Positions 1-10,727 of a stretch of 64,000 nucleotides of DNA are shown here, piece after piece. This DNA is from VFMC01 sp963791635. GTDB taxonomy: Bacteria > Actinomycetota > Acidimicrobiia > Acidimicrobiales > Ilumatobacteraceae. The translations under genes were made by a program, and so were the position numbers. Where the stretch lies: the NCBI GenBank assembly GCA_963791635.1, contig CAWBTC010000005.1, positions 62,001 to 126,000 on the forward strand. Reading direction: 5' to 3'. Position 1 is the stretch's first letter. Each line of letters starts with the position of its first letter. The notes under the pieces are model-generated. The model was not told where the DNA came from and did no database searches. It worked only from the letters and a program-made list of their open reading frames with translations.

Positions 1-773
1 TTGACGATCCGGCGCAAGGCCCACGGGGTGAGCCTGACCCCGTCGGGGGACTACGTGATGGCCAAGGCCCGCGGGCTGCTGCATGCGGCCGACGACCTGC
101 AGGAGATGGCCGCCGAAGCGGGAACGATCCTGCGCGGCAAGGTGGCCATCGGCTGCTATTCGTCGTTGGCGCCGACGCTCCTGACCGAGCTCATGGCCGA
201 GTACGCGCTCCGTTACCCCTCGGTGGAGCTGGACTTCTATGCCGGGACACAGCAGGAAATCCACGAGATGCTGCTTTCCGGGGAGCTGGACCTGGCCATC
301 GCCTATGAGCTGACCGTCCCGCCCGGGCTCACGCGCAAGCGGCTGCTCGATGCGGTGCCCGCGGTGGTGCTTGCCGGCGGACCACCCGCTGGCGGAAAAA
401 GCCAAGGTGGCGCTCGCCGAACTCGTGAACGAACCCATGATCCTGCTGGACGTCAATCCGAGCCGTGAAAACACCGAGATGATGTTCTCGGCGGCGGGGC
501 TGAGTCCCGTGGATCCGCTTCCGCACCACCGACTTCGAGGTGACTCGTTCGATGGTGGCCCGGGGGATGGGCTACGCGATCCTCGTTCAGCGTCCGGTCG
601 CGGACGTCTCCTATGAGGGCAGGGCCCTCGCGGTGCGCCCGATTCATCCGGCGACGCGCAACGTGCCCATCTCCATGGTCTGGAACGGCCGCGTTCGCTT
701 CTCACGCAGCGCCGAGGCCATGTTGGAACTGGCCCTTGAAATGCATCGTCCGGCCAACCGCAACCGCGGGTAG
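1..773 (+). CDS. LysR family transcriptional regulator, 5'-truncated, frameshifted
   Basis: The protein begins inside the end of a LysR winged-helix domain (RRKAHGVSLTPSGDYVMAKA is the typical wing and start of the linker helix), so about 60 N-terminal residues lie left of the window. The rest is the effector-binding domain: the first lobe begins near GKVAIGCYSSLAPTLL and a later segment reads MVARGMGYAILVQRP. Two frame changes, near positions 365 and 525, break the reading; protein similarity continues through three frames to a stop at 771-773. LysR proteins usually control a divergent operon with a small inducer. The target is not visible here because the 5' side is missing. Confidence 0.8.
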
Positions 774-950
774 CCGGACGATCAAGAGCATCCGTGAGTT
801 CTCCTGCGCCTTCGGCCGGCCTCGGCAACGGGAACAACGACGGTGTTGTTTTCGCGGCTCGCTCTGGAAGTGGTGTACGGTGCCGGCGCATACTAGGTGG
901 GGCGGGCTCGAACAGCGTACCTTGCACCGAACCGAAGGGGCGCAGCGAAA

Positions 951-1307
951 ATGATTGGCTCTTGGCAGGCACTGGTCATGGACTGCGAAAATCCCGATGC
1001 GCTGGCCAGCTTTTACGAGCAGCTGCTGGGCATGGTTCGGGTGACAAACGACGACGACTGGGTGAGCATCGGTGACGCGCCGGATCGCCCGGCGATTGCG
1101 TTCCAGCGTGTCGACCCGTACGTGGCGCCCGAATGGCCGGGCCACCTGCACCCGCAACAGGCCCACATCGACGTGAAGGTCAAGGACCTGGATCTGGCCG
1201 AAACAGAGGTCCTGGCGCTGGGTGCAACATCGATGGCGGCCGGTTCCAAGACCTTCAGGGTCTATCTGGATCCGCAGCGCCACCCGTTCTGCTTGGTGAG
1301 CTGGTAA
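951..1307 (+). CDS. VOC superfamily (glyoxalase-like) protein
   Basis: A 118-residue intact protein starting with MIGSWQALVMDCENPDALA. It has the single beta-alpha-beta-beta-beta repeat arrangement of the vicinal oxygen chelate fold: an N-terminal DCENPDALASFYEQLLGM segment and a C-terminal half with HIDVKVKDLDLAETEVLALGA and a final HPFCLVSW strand. Short actinobacterial members of this group are annotated glyoxalase/bleomycin-resistance-like, and most lack an assigned substrate. The ATG at 951 is preferred over upstream in-frame codons because the VOC fold begins within a few residues of it. It stands alone between a LysR gene and a sensor kinase on the other strand. Confidence 0.8.
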   Translation: MIGSWQALVMDCENPDALASFYEQLLGMVRVTNDDDWVSIGDAPDRPAIAFQRVDPYVAPEWPGHLHPQQAHIDVKVKDLDLAETEVLALGATSMAAGSKTFRVYLDPQRHPFCLVSW

Positions 1308-1343
1308 ACCTTCAGGGACAGGACCACCACTGCGTTGTCTGAC

Positions 1344-1364
1344 GCCCACGCCCTAAACGTGGGC
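1344..1364. terminator. Stem-loop after the glyoxalase-like gene
   Basis: A perfect 7-bp inverted repeat (GCCCACG / CGTGGGC) encloses a 7-base loop, CCCTAAA. It lies 36 bases past the stop of the VOC gene and upstream of the convergent sensor-kinase end. No T-run follows, so termination is inferred from position only. Confidence 0.4.
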
Positions 1365-1485
1365 CTCCAGCGCCGCCTGTAGCTTGGGAGCGTTGTCCAG
1401 CTTTCAGATCACCCGGGAAACGTGGGCCATCACCGGCATTTGGGAAATCGATGCTTGGTGACTTGCCGACAAGATTCGCTCGGTT

Positions 1486-2715
1486 TCAGGGGTTGCCCAG
1501 CGGCAGGAGCATGTTCAGCGTAAAATGGCCTGCCTTGGCTCCCGCTTGGAAAGACGCCGCCCAGTTCGCTGCTGCGCGCATGCATGCTTCGCAAGCCGGT
1601 GCCCGTGGTCGGCTGCGCGGCGGGTTCGCCCTCGCTGCCGGTGCCGTTGCCCAGGGGATTGGCCGCAGTGAACCGCACCGACTGCCGTCGCATCGCCCAA
1701 GCAATTCCAGTTCTCCGTGGGGTGCGTGCTTGGAGAAATTGATCAGCGATTCGTTGACGGCCCGGTAAAGCGCGGCCTGCAGCGCGGCCGCCAGGCCCGA
1801 TCCGGCATCGGCGAGTTCGTTGCTGTACTTCACGCGCAGCCCGGTTCCGGTAAACGTCTCGATGAGCGCCGGCACATCGGCCAGCGTTCCCGCTGGGGCC
1901 AGCGGCGCCCCGCGATGCAGCATCCGGATCATCGTGTTCAGCTCCTCGATACCCTTCACGCTCTGCACCCTGATCTCCGCCATGGCCCGGGCATTGAGCA
2001 CCTCGTCATGGGGTGCATTCAGCGCCGCGCCGCTTTGCAGGGCGATGGCCGCGAGCCGTGCCGAGAGTACGTCGTGAACCTCCCGCGCCATCATGGTGCG
2101 CTCGGAGGCCAGCGCCATGTCGTGTTCGGCGGCCTGGGCCTTGGCGCGCGCGGCCGCGGCCTCGGCAACCGCCGCGGCGGTTTGCGCCTCGCTTGCCGCC
2201 AGCTCGCGGGACTTGCGGACGTTGCCCGCCCATTCGGCAGGCATCAGCAGCGTCATGCCCACCACAAAGCCGAGCGTCACGCTGATGGCGGCGGACCCCG
2301 TGACAAAGTACATCACCACCACCAGCAGGCCGGTCAGCACCAGCGCGCCATGTTCGGCAATGCGCGAGAGCCGGGGACCGGCCAGCAGCACCAGGGTGAA
2401 AACCGCCTCGAAGAGCAGGAAGAACCCGCCGATGCTCCCGACCAACAAAAGCGCAATGCCCGATACCGCAATGAGCGCCGCAAAGACCGGAACGTTCAGC
2501 CGCCGCAGGAAAATCGCCAGGCACCCGATGGCCAACGGCACGGGCCACCACTGGGCGTAGTCGCGCAACCCCCAGGTGTTGGAGCCGGCCAAGGCCAGTG
2601 CATGCAGCAGCCAGGTGAGCCCCGCATAGCTCAGCGCCGGGGTCAGGTCCTCCAGTCGGATTCTTCCCCAGGGCGTCGACCTGTCGGCCGAGCGCAAGAA
2701 AGTAGTGGCTAACAC
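1486..2715 (-). CDS. Sensor histidine kinase (HisKA_3/NarL type), frameshifted near the C terminus
   Basis: The N-terminal half has five or six hydrophobic segments (for example WPVPLAIGCLAIFL and GALVLTGLLVVVMYFV), followed by an Ala-rich coiled linker and the dimerisation/phosphoacceptor helix MAREVHDVLSARLAAIALQS, whose His is the phosphorylation site of two-component kinases of this class. The ATPase domain shows the N-box NESLINFSKHA and a glycine-rich end (NPLGNGTG). Two compensating indels at about 1690 and 1530 move the ATPase domain out of frame and back. The start is uncertain; the GTG at 2715 is used because the membrane domain begins soon after it. No response regulator is adjacent, which is unusual for this family. 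Confidence 0.75.
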   Translation of the reverse strand: MLATTFLRSADRSTPWGRIRLEDLTPALSYAGLTWLLHALALAGSNTWGLRDYAQWWPVPLAIGCLAIFLRRLNVPVFAALIAVSGIALLLVGSIGGFFLLFEAVFTLVLLAGPRLSRIAEHGALVLTGLLVVVMYFVTGSAAISVTLGFVVGMTLLMPAEWAGNVRKSRELAASEAQTAAAVAEAAAARAKAQAAEHDMALASERTMMAREVHDVLSARLAAIALQSGAALNAPHDEVLNARAMAEIRVQSVKGIEELNTMIRMLHRGAPLAPAGTLADVPALIETFTGTGLRVKYSNELADAGSGLAAALQAALYRAVNESLINFSKHAPHGELELLGRCDGSRCGSLRPIPWATAPAARANPPRSRPRAPACEACMRAAANWAASFQAGAKAGHFTLNMLLPLGNP

Positions 2716-3083
2716 CCCTTTATCGTGCTGCTTCGCCGCGCAAAAGCCAAGGGCGGCACACCGGTGTCCTCCAAAGGTATGACGCCGCATGCGACCGATG
2801 CCCGACGCGCAGTCCCGGATGATGCTGGGAACCACTGGGCACTACTCGCAATCGGCCTGCTGCGTGCATACCGCCGGGCCAGGATCGTCCCCGGACCGAT
2901 GAGCCTCGGGCCTCACCCAATCGCACAACGCCGGTTTGAAACGGTTGCTGAGAGCATTCCCACTGAGTAGGCACCGACTTTCCCGAAAGCATGGCCTGCC
3001 CCAAAGCCACGTTGTACGCTGAACCCAGTGATCGTCAGGCATGGGGGCCGTGGCAGAACATCTGCGGCTGATCTGGGGGAAAA
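2716..3083. other. Gene-free stretch between sensor kinase and exported protein
   Basis: About 370 bases between divergent genes. I see no convincing ORF, RNA gene or repeat. Promoters for both neighbours must lie here, but no clear -35/-10 pair stands out. Confidence 0.5.
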
Positions 3084-3809
3084 GTGCTGAACAAGAAGCT
3101 GTTGCTGTGGGCGATTGGCGTCATCGTTTTCATGGTGGGTGCGGCCGTTGCCTTCAACCTCGCCGCGCGCTCGCCGGCACCGGTATCGGCGGCCAACGGC
3201 GTAGCCGCGGCGAGCCAAGGCCCGGCGGCCGGCGAGTCGAATCCTGCCGATGGCGTTTCGCCTGACCCGGGAGCGTTGCCGGAGTCTTCGACTGCCGCCG
3301 ACGGTTCCGCCGCAGCGCCAACCAAGGCGGGCAAACCATCGGCAGACGGCCCCTCGGCCTCGGCCATTGAAAAGCCACGGCTCGAGGTGCCCGCCAGCCC
3401 GAAGGCAAGCGTGACCACCCTGCCCAAATCCGTCGAGCGTGCTCCGGCCATCTCGGGGAAGACGCCCAAGGAAGGCACGGCCAAGGGCAAGCTCACTCCG
3501 GGATTCCCCCAGGGCGCCTTGCCGATCCCCGAGGGCGCGCACATCGTTGATTCCTCCGTGGGCACCCAGAAACGCAACGTCCAGGCGGCGGCGAATTTCC
3601 GGACCTCGATGAGCACCGAAAAGGTCTTGGCGTTCTACGAGTCCGCGGCCGCCAAACAGGGCTGGCTTGCCACGCGCGGCACCGCGGCGGACGGGGCCGC
3701 GAACATCACCATCGGCTTCGGCAAGGACACCGTCGTTGCCACGGTTCGCACTGCGGCAACCGGTGCGACGTTCGTGGCGGCCTTCGGCAGCTTCGTCGTT
3801 GGAGAATAA
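3084..3809 (+). CDS. Exported or membrane-anchored protein with Ala/Pro-rich linker
   Basis: Intact 241-residue protein starting at a GTG. Residues 5-25 (LLLWAIGVIVFMVGAAVAF) form one N-terminal membrane segment without a clear cleavage site, so it is probably an anchored extracytoplasmic protein. Residues about 28-155 are low-complexity Ala, Pro, Ser and Gly, and the C-terminal 85 residues form a compact domain (NFRTSMSTEKVLAFYESAA onwards) resembling small actinobacterial domains of unknown function in which a Val-Leu-Ala-Phe-Tyr motif precedes a helix. The next gene begins one base after this stop codon, so the two are likely co-transcribed. I cannot assign a function. Confidence 0.75.
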   Translation: MLNKKLLLWAIGVIVFMVGAAVAFNLAARSPAPVSAANGVAAASQGPAAGESNPADGVSPDPGALPESSTAADGSAAAPTKAGKPSADGPSASAIEKPRLEVPASPKASVTTLPKSVERAPAISGKTPKEGTAKGKLTPGFPQGALPIPEGAHIVDSSVGTQKRNVQAAANFRTSMSTEKVLAFYESAAAKQGWLATRGTAADGAANITIGFGKDTVVATVRTAATGATFVAAFGSFVVGE

Positions 3810-3810
3810 C

Positions 3811-4834
3811 GTGGCGAAGCGCAAGCAGTCCCTGGTCCTCTGCCGTCTTGGTGCTGACCGCGGTTTTCGCGGCCGTTGCCTTGGCAGCTGACCGCGTTTG
3901 CGGGGTTCGCGCAACGCAACCAGGAACCTGCCGCCGCGGCGCAGGAGAACCCCGCCGGGATCGCGCAAATTCCCTTGGTCGATGCGGTGGTCGTTCAGGG
4001 ACACCCGGGCCACCGGGGATTACGGCAAGGTGGCATGGGTGCCTTTGGATGGCCCGCGGGGGCAACGAACGACCACGGGCCTGTCCTGCGATCGGGTCTA
4101 CCGAACCGGCGGAATGCTTTCCTGCCTGAGCGTGACCCGCGGCATGGACACCAGCTACGGCTCCGCCGCCTATGGCATCGGCGGCCAGCGTCTTGCCGTC
4201 GACGCCCTCCCCGGGAGAACCCAGCAGGACCCGTGTCTCGGCCACCGGGATGGTCGGCGTGACGGCATTCATCACCGGGGAATCCTACGAACAAGTCGGC
4301 TTCTCCACCCGGACCACCATTGCGACGCCCGGCGGCAAGGACTACGGAAACCTGCAGGACTTCACGATCAAGATCGGCGACCAGGTACTCACGGCCGAAG
4401 ACAGAAACGTCTGGGGGGTCACCTTCGCCAAGGACGGCAACACGTTCTATGCGACCGCGGCTTCCGGAAAACAAACCTGGCTCATGCGTGGATCGCTGGC
4501 GGAGCGGACGATGGTTGCCGTGGGTGAAAACGCTGAATGCCCGTCCATTTCACCCAACGGCAAGCTGATCGCCTACAAGAAGCGCCGGGCCGATTCGCAG
4601 CCTGCCCACTGGGATATTGCCGTTCTCGACATTGCCAAGGGAACCGAGCAGATCTACCCGTTGGAATCGGGCTTCGACGACCAGCTGGAATGGTTGGATT
4701 CCTCGACCTTGCTCTTTGGCCAGCCTCGCACCGACAACCCGGGCGATGCCGACATCTTCTCCATGAAACTCGAAGCCGGCGCATCCCCGCAGCTGTTCAT
4801 CGAACACGCGTGGTCGCCATCGGTTCAACGCTGA
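3811..4834 (+). CDS. Exported TolB/WD40-like beta-propeller protein, several frameshifts
   Basis: The GTG follows the previous stop by one base. After about ten residues a signal-like segment (LTAVFAAVALAA) appears, then a stretch rich in Ala and Gln. The mature part has propeller features: repeated short strands with SPNGKLIAYKKR, WDIAVLDIAKGTEQIYPL and a Leu-Glu-Trp-Leu-Asp turn, as in TolB-type repeats. At least four single-base frame changes, between 3850 and 4200, scatter the first third over three frames; from about 4200 to the stop the frame is open. The role is probably extracytoplasmic, perhaps with the preceding anchored protein. The substrate is unknown. Confidence 0.65.
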
Positions 4835-5309
4835 CCCGTTCCAGGCCTGAAGTCGCGCCGTCACGGCATCGAATTGCCGGTGGCGCTGCGGGTCCATTGC
4901 TATGCGATTTCGACCTGTCCGGTCGCGCTCGACTGCATGCCGGCCTGTGAAGCGAGCGGATGGCTTGGGCCGGTGCCATGAAGGCCCAACGGTCCCCGGG
5001 GGATGTCGGCGCCAGCGACTGATGGCACGGATACATGCGGCCGCGAATGGTTTGCATTCATCGACGCCCAGACCCCCGTCTTGAAGCACCGCATGGGCTC
5101 CATGGCGGTCCGCAAACCGACCGGCAGCGGGACTGCGCCGCCGGCCCACGAGGACGGGCAATGCGTCAATGTCGCCACTGGCTCGTCCGAATCGGGCACG
5201 GGGCTTGATGCGGAGCACTGCACTGGGGCAAAAGAAATCCAGCGGTCGTTGCGACCACCCCAAGATCTCGGGTGTTGCAACGACCGCTAGAACTCATGAA
5301 TCTTCATGG
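4835..5309. other. Gene-free stretch between two convergent genes
   Basis: Roughly 475 bases after the propeller gene. The open frames here have no recognisable domain or codon pattern. I see no RNA gene. It ends at the terminator hairpin of the large minus-strand gene. Confidence 0.45.
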
Positions 5310-5340
5310 GCGGTTCAACGTCAAGTTGCCGTTGAACCGC
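5310..5340 (-). terminator. Terminator hairpin of the DUF4082 gene
   Basis: An 11-bp perfect inverted repeat (GCGGTTCAACG / CGTTGAACCGC) with a 9-base loop lies 30 bases beyond the stop of the large minus-strand gene. Confidence 0.6.
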
Positions 5341-5369
5341 GTGCGGCGACTTACGTCGTTGGCTGCCGG

Positions 5370-8300
5370 CTATTTCGTGTAGATCAGGTCCACAAAGTAG
5401 TTGGTGTTCAGCAGCGTCGAGGTGGGCATGGTGCCGCCCGAACCGTATCTGTAGCGACCATTGCTCGTGGATGCGGTGACCACCCCGTCGGTAAATGACT
5501 TGAGGAAGTACAAGGCCGTGGTGGATACGTGCCCCTTGGGTGCCAGGTAGGAAACCGTGTAGGTCCCGGGTGCCAGATTCAAGGGGGTTGTGAAGTTTGC
5601 GCTTTGCCACCCGCGGGTCGTTTCGCCGGTGAATGTCACCGTCCCCAAAGCATTCCCGGAGGAATTCCAGATGGTTCCCTTGTGGGTTCCCGTGTTGGTG
5701 CTTTCCTTGAAGAACCTCACACCCACAGCCTTGATCGGCACCGTGGTGCTGAACCGGAGCCCGACTTCAACCGATCTGCCGTCCAAGGAATCCGAGCGCA
5801 GCGGAAGCGTTGGAGCCGAAGAGGTTCGTTGGGTCGGCGTTGGTGTCGGTGTCGGTGTCGGTGTCGGGGTTGGGTGTGGGGTTGGTGTTGGTGTCGGGGT
5901 TGGAGTTGGCGTTGGCGTTGGTGTCGGTGTCGGGGTCGGTGTCGGCGTTGGAGTTGCGCTGGATCCGGGTGCTTGCTTCGCTGAAGACCAGGTCCACGAA
6001 GTAGTTGGTGTTTCCCCAGGTATTCGAGGGGGCCACGTTTCCTGATCCGTAGACGTACAAGCCGTTGCTGCCCACCGTGCTGAGCGAGCCGACGGTGCGT
6101 GGACTGGCGAAATCACCGGAGGTGAAGCCGTAGCCACCATTTGGCGCCAGGTACGAAACGATGAAGGTCGTATTGGCATTGATGCGGACCGGGGTAGCCA
6201 GGGTAGCCGTCTGCCAACCGGTGGCGGTTTCATTGGTGAAGGTGACGGTGCCCAGCAACGTGCCGGTTTCACTCCAGAGCGATCCCGTGTGCGTGCCGGT
6301 GTTGAGGCTTCCCTTGTAGAAGCGGATGGCCGAAACATCAATGTCCTTGGTGGTTTTCAAACGCAACCCAAGCTCAACCGAGGCATTGTCGGATGGGTCC
6401 AGGGAACCGGGAACGCCGTTCCCGAGGAACGTTGAAGCGGCCCCGTCCAGTCGCGAAGTGCTGAACGTCCAGGACTGGTCGGCCAACGCCGCGCCCTGTG
6501 CCGAACGAATGCCCTTCACCTCTGCCGTGAGGGTCTTTCCCGCCGGCAGCGCATCGTCGGCGTAAACGTCAGCGTCTTCGCGTCGGATGAAGTGCTGACA
6601 GTGCCGGCAACGGGTGTCGCGCCGTCCTTCAACGTGAAGGTGGTTCCGGACGCCAGCGGTTGGCTGAACGATGCGCTGACAGTCGTTGACGTGCTCACAT
6701 CCGCTGCGCCGGATGCGGGCGTGCGGGAGGTGAGAGTGATGGCTTGTGGCGGCACTTGGAGTGAATGAAATATCCACCAGGTAGCTGCTGCTTGTGTTGT
6801 TGTTCGGGAACCCCAGGGAATACGTATAGGAACCCGAGTTGAAGTAGGTGTTGATGGGTCCCACGCTCAGCCCATCGCCAAGTCCGCCGGGTGTTGCTCG
6901 AGTAGGTTCCGGGTGTCGTGTAGGCAACCGTGTACTCGGTGTTTGCGGAGATGGTCACGGGCGAACTGAACTTTGCGTACTGCCATCCCGAGGCGCTTTC
7001 ATTGGCAAACGTGACGGATGCCAGCAGCGCGCCGGTGGAGGAGAAGAGCTTCCCGGTGTGTGGCCCGTTGTTGCCGGCCGCCTTGTAGAACTTCACGCCA
7101 TCGACCGTGCCGTGCTGTCTTGACGGAAAACCGCATGCCCAGGGTCAGATCCGTGGCATCGTCAATCAGGTCGATGGTTGGCAATGTCGAATCCTGGTAC
7201 AGGCTGCATGGACATGCATCCGGCACAACGTCGGGTTTCACGGTGGTGAATGACCAGCGTTGAACCCGATGCGACGGGGTTGCCGAGTGCATCGGTCGCG
7301 TCGATCTTTGCTGTGTAGCTTGTTCCGTTCACCAGCGACGCCGCGGGGTGAACGTGGCCCGGCGGGTTGTGGCCACATAGTTGGTGGTGCCGTGCGACCG
7401 AAGCGCCGGCCTGGGTCTTGAGCGTGATCTGGACGCTGGTGGCCGTCACCGGCTTGGACAGCGTGGCAGAAATCGCCGTGTTCAAGGGAACGCTGGTTGC
7501 CGTGTTGAGCGGTGCCTGTCCGTAGGCGTTGAGTGCCGAAGAGTCTTGGCACTCAAAGAGCGCGTCCACATAGTAGTTGCCCTGCTCAAAACTGCTGGTT
7601 GGCATGTTCCCGTTGGTGTCGTAGACGCCGGCCGGGTCGGACCCGAATCCGCCGGCGACATGCAGCGGGTCAGCGGCAATGCCCGCGTAGGCCCAGGCGT
7701 AGCTTTGCGCGGCGTAGTGTCCCTTGGCTGTCGAGTAGGAAACCACGTATTCGGTGCCGGAAGCCACCTCCACTGGGGTGCTGAATTTTGCTTCCTGCCA
7801 ACCGTTTGCCGTTTCGCCGGCGAAGGTCACGGTTGCCAGTTTCTGCCCGTCTTTGACCATAGCGACCCGGTATGGGTTCCGGTGTTTGCAGTGCTCTTGT
7901 AGAAACGAACACCGGAAATGAAGCCGTTGGTCGAGGGGGTGAACCTGAGCCCCAATTCCACGGCGGAGCCGTCGCCCGAATCCGCGGTGGCCGGCGCGTT
8001 TTCGCCAAATACGCTGTATGGCCCGGCGACGGTCAGCGGAACGACTGTGGCGGTGGAAGGGTAGTTTGCGCTGTCATCAATGGCTCGCACCAGGAGCGAT
8101 TCGGTACCCATGCCCTGCTGCACGTAGCTGAAGGTCCAACTGGTGGTGCCTTGGCCGGGACGCCAGTGGGCGCCGGCATCGGTGGAGTATTCCACGCCCG
8201 CGACGACTCCGCCGCCTGCATCGACAGCAGTTCCGGAAACGGTGTATTTCTTGCCGTTCTTCGGTGCAGCCGGTGGCGGGGTCGAAATGTTGACGCTTGG

Positions 8301-9979
8301 TGCGGTGGTGTCGGCAGACTTGGTGGCCGGGACGAGCCCGTTCATGAGCGTTGCCGGTTGGGCTCCCATGTCCGCGAACAGGTTCACTTGGGCCTGCTGC
8401 ATGATGGGGTCGGCCGGGGCGCCGTCTCCGTCGTGGTTTGGTCCAGCCCCCAGGTCCACTGGATCGGTTCCCGCGGAAAACACCAGTGCGCCACTGGCCG
8501 CCTTGTACAGGCTCAGATGGTGTGTGGTGGTGCCGGGGCCAACGGTGTTGCCGAAGTCCTGCAGGTACTGCGGGGACCGCTCCCGTTGTGGTGGAGAGGA
8601 AGATCTGGCCCAGCCGGCCGGAAGCCGTTGTCCGGCGACTCGTCCGATTCGTAGCCCACGGTGTGTGGGGCCAGCGCCTTGGTGGTGCCGGCGGCCAAGC
8701 TGGTCAGCGGGGTGTTGCGCCACAGCCGGTTCTTTCCCTCTTGGGAGCTGACCGTCACGGGCAGATCGCCGTTGTTGACCATGTAGAGCGTTCCGGTGAG
8801 CGAGTTTTCGGGGCGCCCTGCACCTGCGCTGACGGGCGCGAACCGTGGATCGCGGGTCGTTCCCGTCCATTCGCTGCTGGGATCGATCTTGGCGTTGGCC
8901 CAGGTTTCCTTGTAGCTGACCATGGTGCGGTAGGCGGTTCCGTCCGTGGTGGAAGCCTCGTAGCGGGTTCGCCAGTAGGCCTCGTTGCCGGAAAGGAACT
9001 GCAGGTTCACGCCTGCATCGCGGGCCTTTTCAAAGTTCTCCCATTGGTTTCCCGACCAGTACTCGTCATGTCCGACCGACAAGGCCACCTTGTGGTTGGT
9101 CAGCAGGTTGCCGCGGCGGTCGGTATCGACTCCGCTGAAGTAACTCACGTCGTAGCCGTTGCGCTCCATGAAACGCACCAAGGGGTACTCGTTGCCGAAG
9201 TAGAAGTCGCGGGCCTCGATGCCGCCGCGGGTGTTGAAGGGGCGGTTGTAGCTGAGCTTGTACGCACGGCCGTTGGCTGCACCCTGGTAGAAGTCGGATC
9301 CTCCATACGTGTTGTACGCATGCCACGTGGGATCCGATGTCTGGAACACGATGTCCGAATGGCTGGAATCGTCGCGGACGATGAAGGTGATGTGGCTCGT
9401 ATCGTTGCTGTCGGCCCGATAGAGCTTGGCCACGTAGACACCGGAGACGGCGTCCGCAGGTACGTTCCAGCTTGCCGAGACACCCCAGTTGCCGCAGTCG
9501 ACCAGTTCGGTGGCCACGTCATTGCGGCAGGCAGGTTGGGTTTGGGGGAGCGTTGCGCTCGGCGACACCGATGCTACCTTGCGGGCACCCAGGCCCTGGT
9601 ACCAGCCCGTGCGGTAGATGTCGATGGTGTAGGCGCGGGCGTCGGTGTCGATCTTGAAATCGATCTTCTGGCCCACATTGACGCTGATGTCCGTGGCGAA
9701 GCCCTGGATGCTGGCGTCACCCGCACCTTGGATGTCCCATTCGGAGGGATCGGTTCCGGGCTTGCTGTTTTCGCAGACGATCTTGTTGGCCCCGGGCGCG
9801 CAGGGATCGGCCGCAACTGAACTTGGGGCGGTGAGGGTCACCGCCACCATCGCCAGGGAACACACCAACGCCCACCATCGTCGGGAATGGGAGTGGGCGG
9901 CTGGACCAGCTCCAAGCCCTTGCCCCGGGCGCGAAAAATCGCTGCGTACATTGTGTGATAAACCCGACGAGTGTTTCAT
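5370..9979 (-). CDS. Large secreted DUF4082 / bacterial Ig-like protein, multiple frameshifts
   Basis: About 1,500 residues when frames are joined. A signal peptide (RRWWALVCSLAMVAVTLTAP, cut near SSVAADP) is followed by a 400-residue domain resembling the C-terminal domain of N,N-dimethylformamidase beta subunits (HDEYWSGNQWENFEKARDAG; LSGNEAYWRTRYE). Then come an Ig-like region, DUF4082 copies near 8.03-7.56, 7.18-6.78, 6.42-5.99 and 5.80-5.37 kb (signature NTGTHTGSLW or close), and Big_5-like spacers between the earlier copies (for example TSVPLNTAISATLSKPV). The last two DUF4082 copies are separated by a Thr-Pro linker. Frame changes occur near 8580, 7870, 7350, 7160, 6900, 6570 and 5960. 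It is likely a cell-surface carbohydrate-related or adhesive protein. This is inferred from architecture only. Confidence 0.8.
5831..5955 (-). repeat. Hexamer microsatellite encoding a Thr-Pro linker
   Basis: About 20 imperfect copies of a GGTGTC-type hexamer (GGTGTT, GGCGTT and GGGGTT variants). On the minus strand it encodes (Thr-Pro)n between the third and fourth DUF4082 domains. In another frame it reads Asp-Thr/Asn, so slippage by one base would leave an open but different linker. The reading frame appears to change right at its 5' edge. Confidence 0.85.
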
Positions 9980-10133
9980 GCGTTGTCCCCAAAATCATGA
10001 TGGTGCGGTCACCCGCACATACGGCCCCAACTACACGTAATCGGGTTCAATCTAGGGTCGAAGCAATTAAGCTAACAAGCGTAATTCATACTCGGATTAG
10101 ATCCGGCCGCTACGGGTTTGAGAGAATGGATGC

Positions 10134-10655
10134 ATGGAACCCCTCGGTAGCAGCTCGGCCCCAGCGCAGGGCAAGAAAATCACCATCAACGCCTCCACCC
10201 TTTCCCTGGCCGTCATGGTCACCGTCTTCCTGGTGGCGGTCGTCTTTGCCGCGAACCAGAACGATGTCATCGGCTGGTTTGTCGTGGTGATCTCCCTCGG
10301 CTGGCTTCTGCTTTCCGCATTCCTGGTCTTCGGCCTCAAGCGCGGCGCAGCGAAGATGTCCGACCAGCTCAAGGCGGCGACGGCCGCGGCGGCCGCGCGC
10401 GGAAACGGTTCCCAGCCGGCCCCCGTGGTCATTGACGAGGGCACCCGCAACCGCGACCTGAAGCTGGACCACTCCTTCAAGATCATCCAGGTCCAGACCA
10501 AGGTCGTGAACGACTACCGTGGCCAGGCCGGCGAGGAAGCCGCGGGCATGGTGGACCGCGCCCTTGAAACCATCGAGATCACCGCGGCCAACGCCCGCGA
10601 CATGATGAAGCCGGCCAACAACGGCGAGCCGATGACCGGCGAGGTCATCGACTAA
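10134..10655 (+). CDS. Small two-TM membrane protein of unknown function
   Basis: Intact 173-residue protein. Two hydrophobic segments (LSLAVMVTVFLVAVVFAA and IGWFVVVISLGWLLLSAFLVFGL) are joined by a short Asn-rich turn. The C-terminal 90 residues are charged and helical (SFKIIQVQTKVVNDYRGQAG; MVDRALETIEITAANARDMM) and probably cytoplasmic. This looks like a conserved actinobacterial membrane protein seen upstream of exodeoxyribonuclease III in Arthrobacter relatives, though I assign no role. It starts divergently from the DUF4082 gene, with 154 bases between them for both promoters. Confidence 0.7.
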   Translation: MEPLGSSSAPAQGKKITINASTLSLAVMVTVFLVAVVFAANQNDVIGWFVVVISLGWLLLSAFLVFGLKRGAAKMSDQLKAATAAAAARGNGSQPAPVVIDEGTRNRDLKLDHSFKIIQVQTKVVNDYRGQAGEEAAGMVDRALETIEITAANARDMMKPANNGEPMTGEVID

Positions 10656-10727
10656 CACCCGTTCCGGGGCGACACCCCGGCCCGTGCCCCCGACAACCCC
10701 AGACCAATTATCTGTAAGGTGGATTGC

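Noticed and set aside
5831..5955. CRISPR array or minisatellite of regulatory type
   Set aside because: There are no spacers; the hexamers encode a protein linker in frame with flanking domains.
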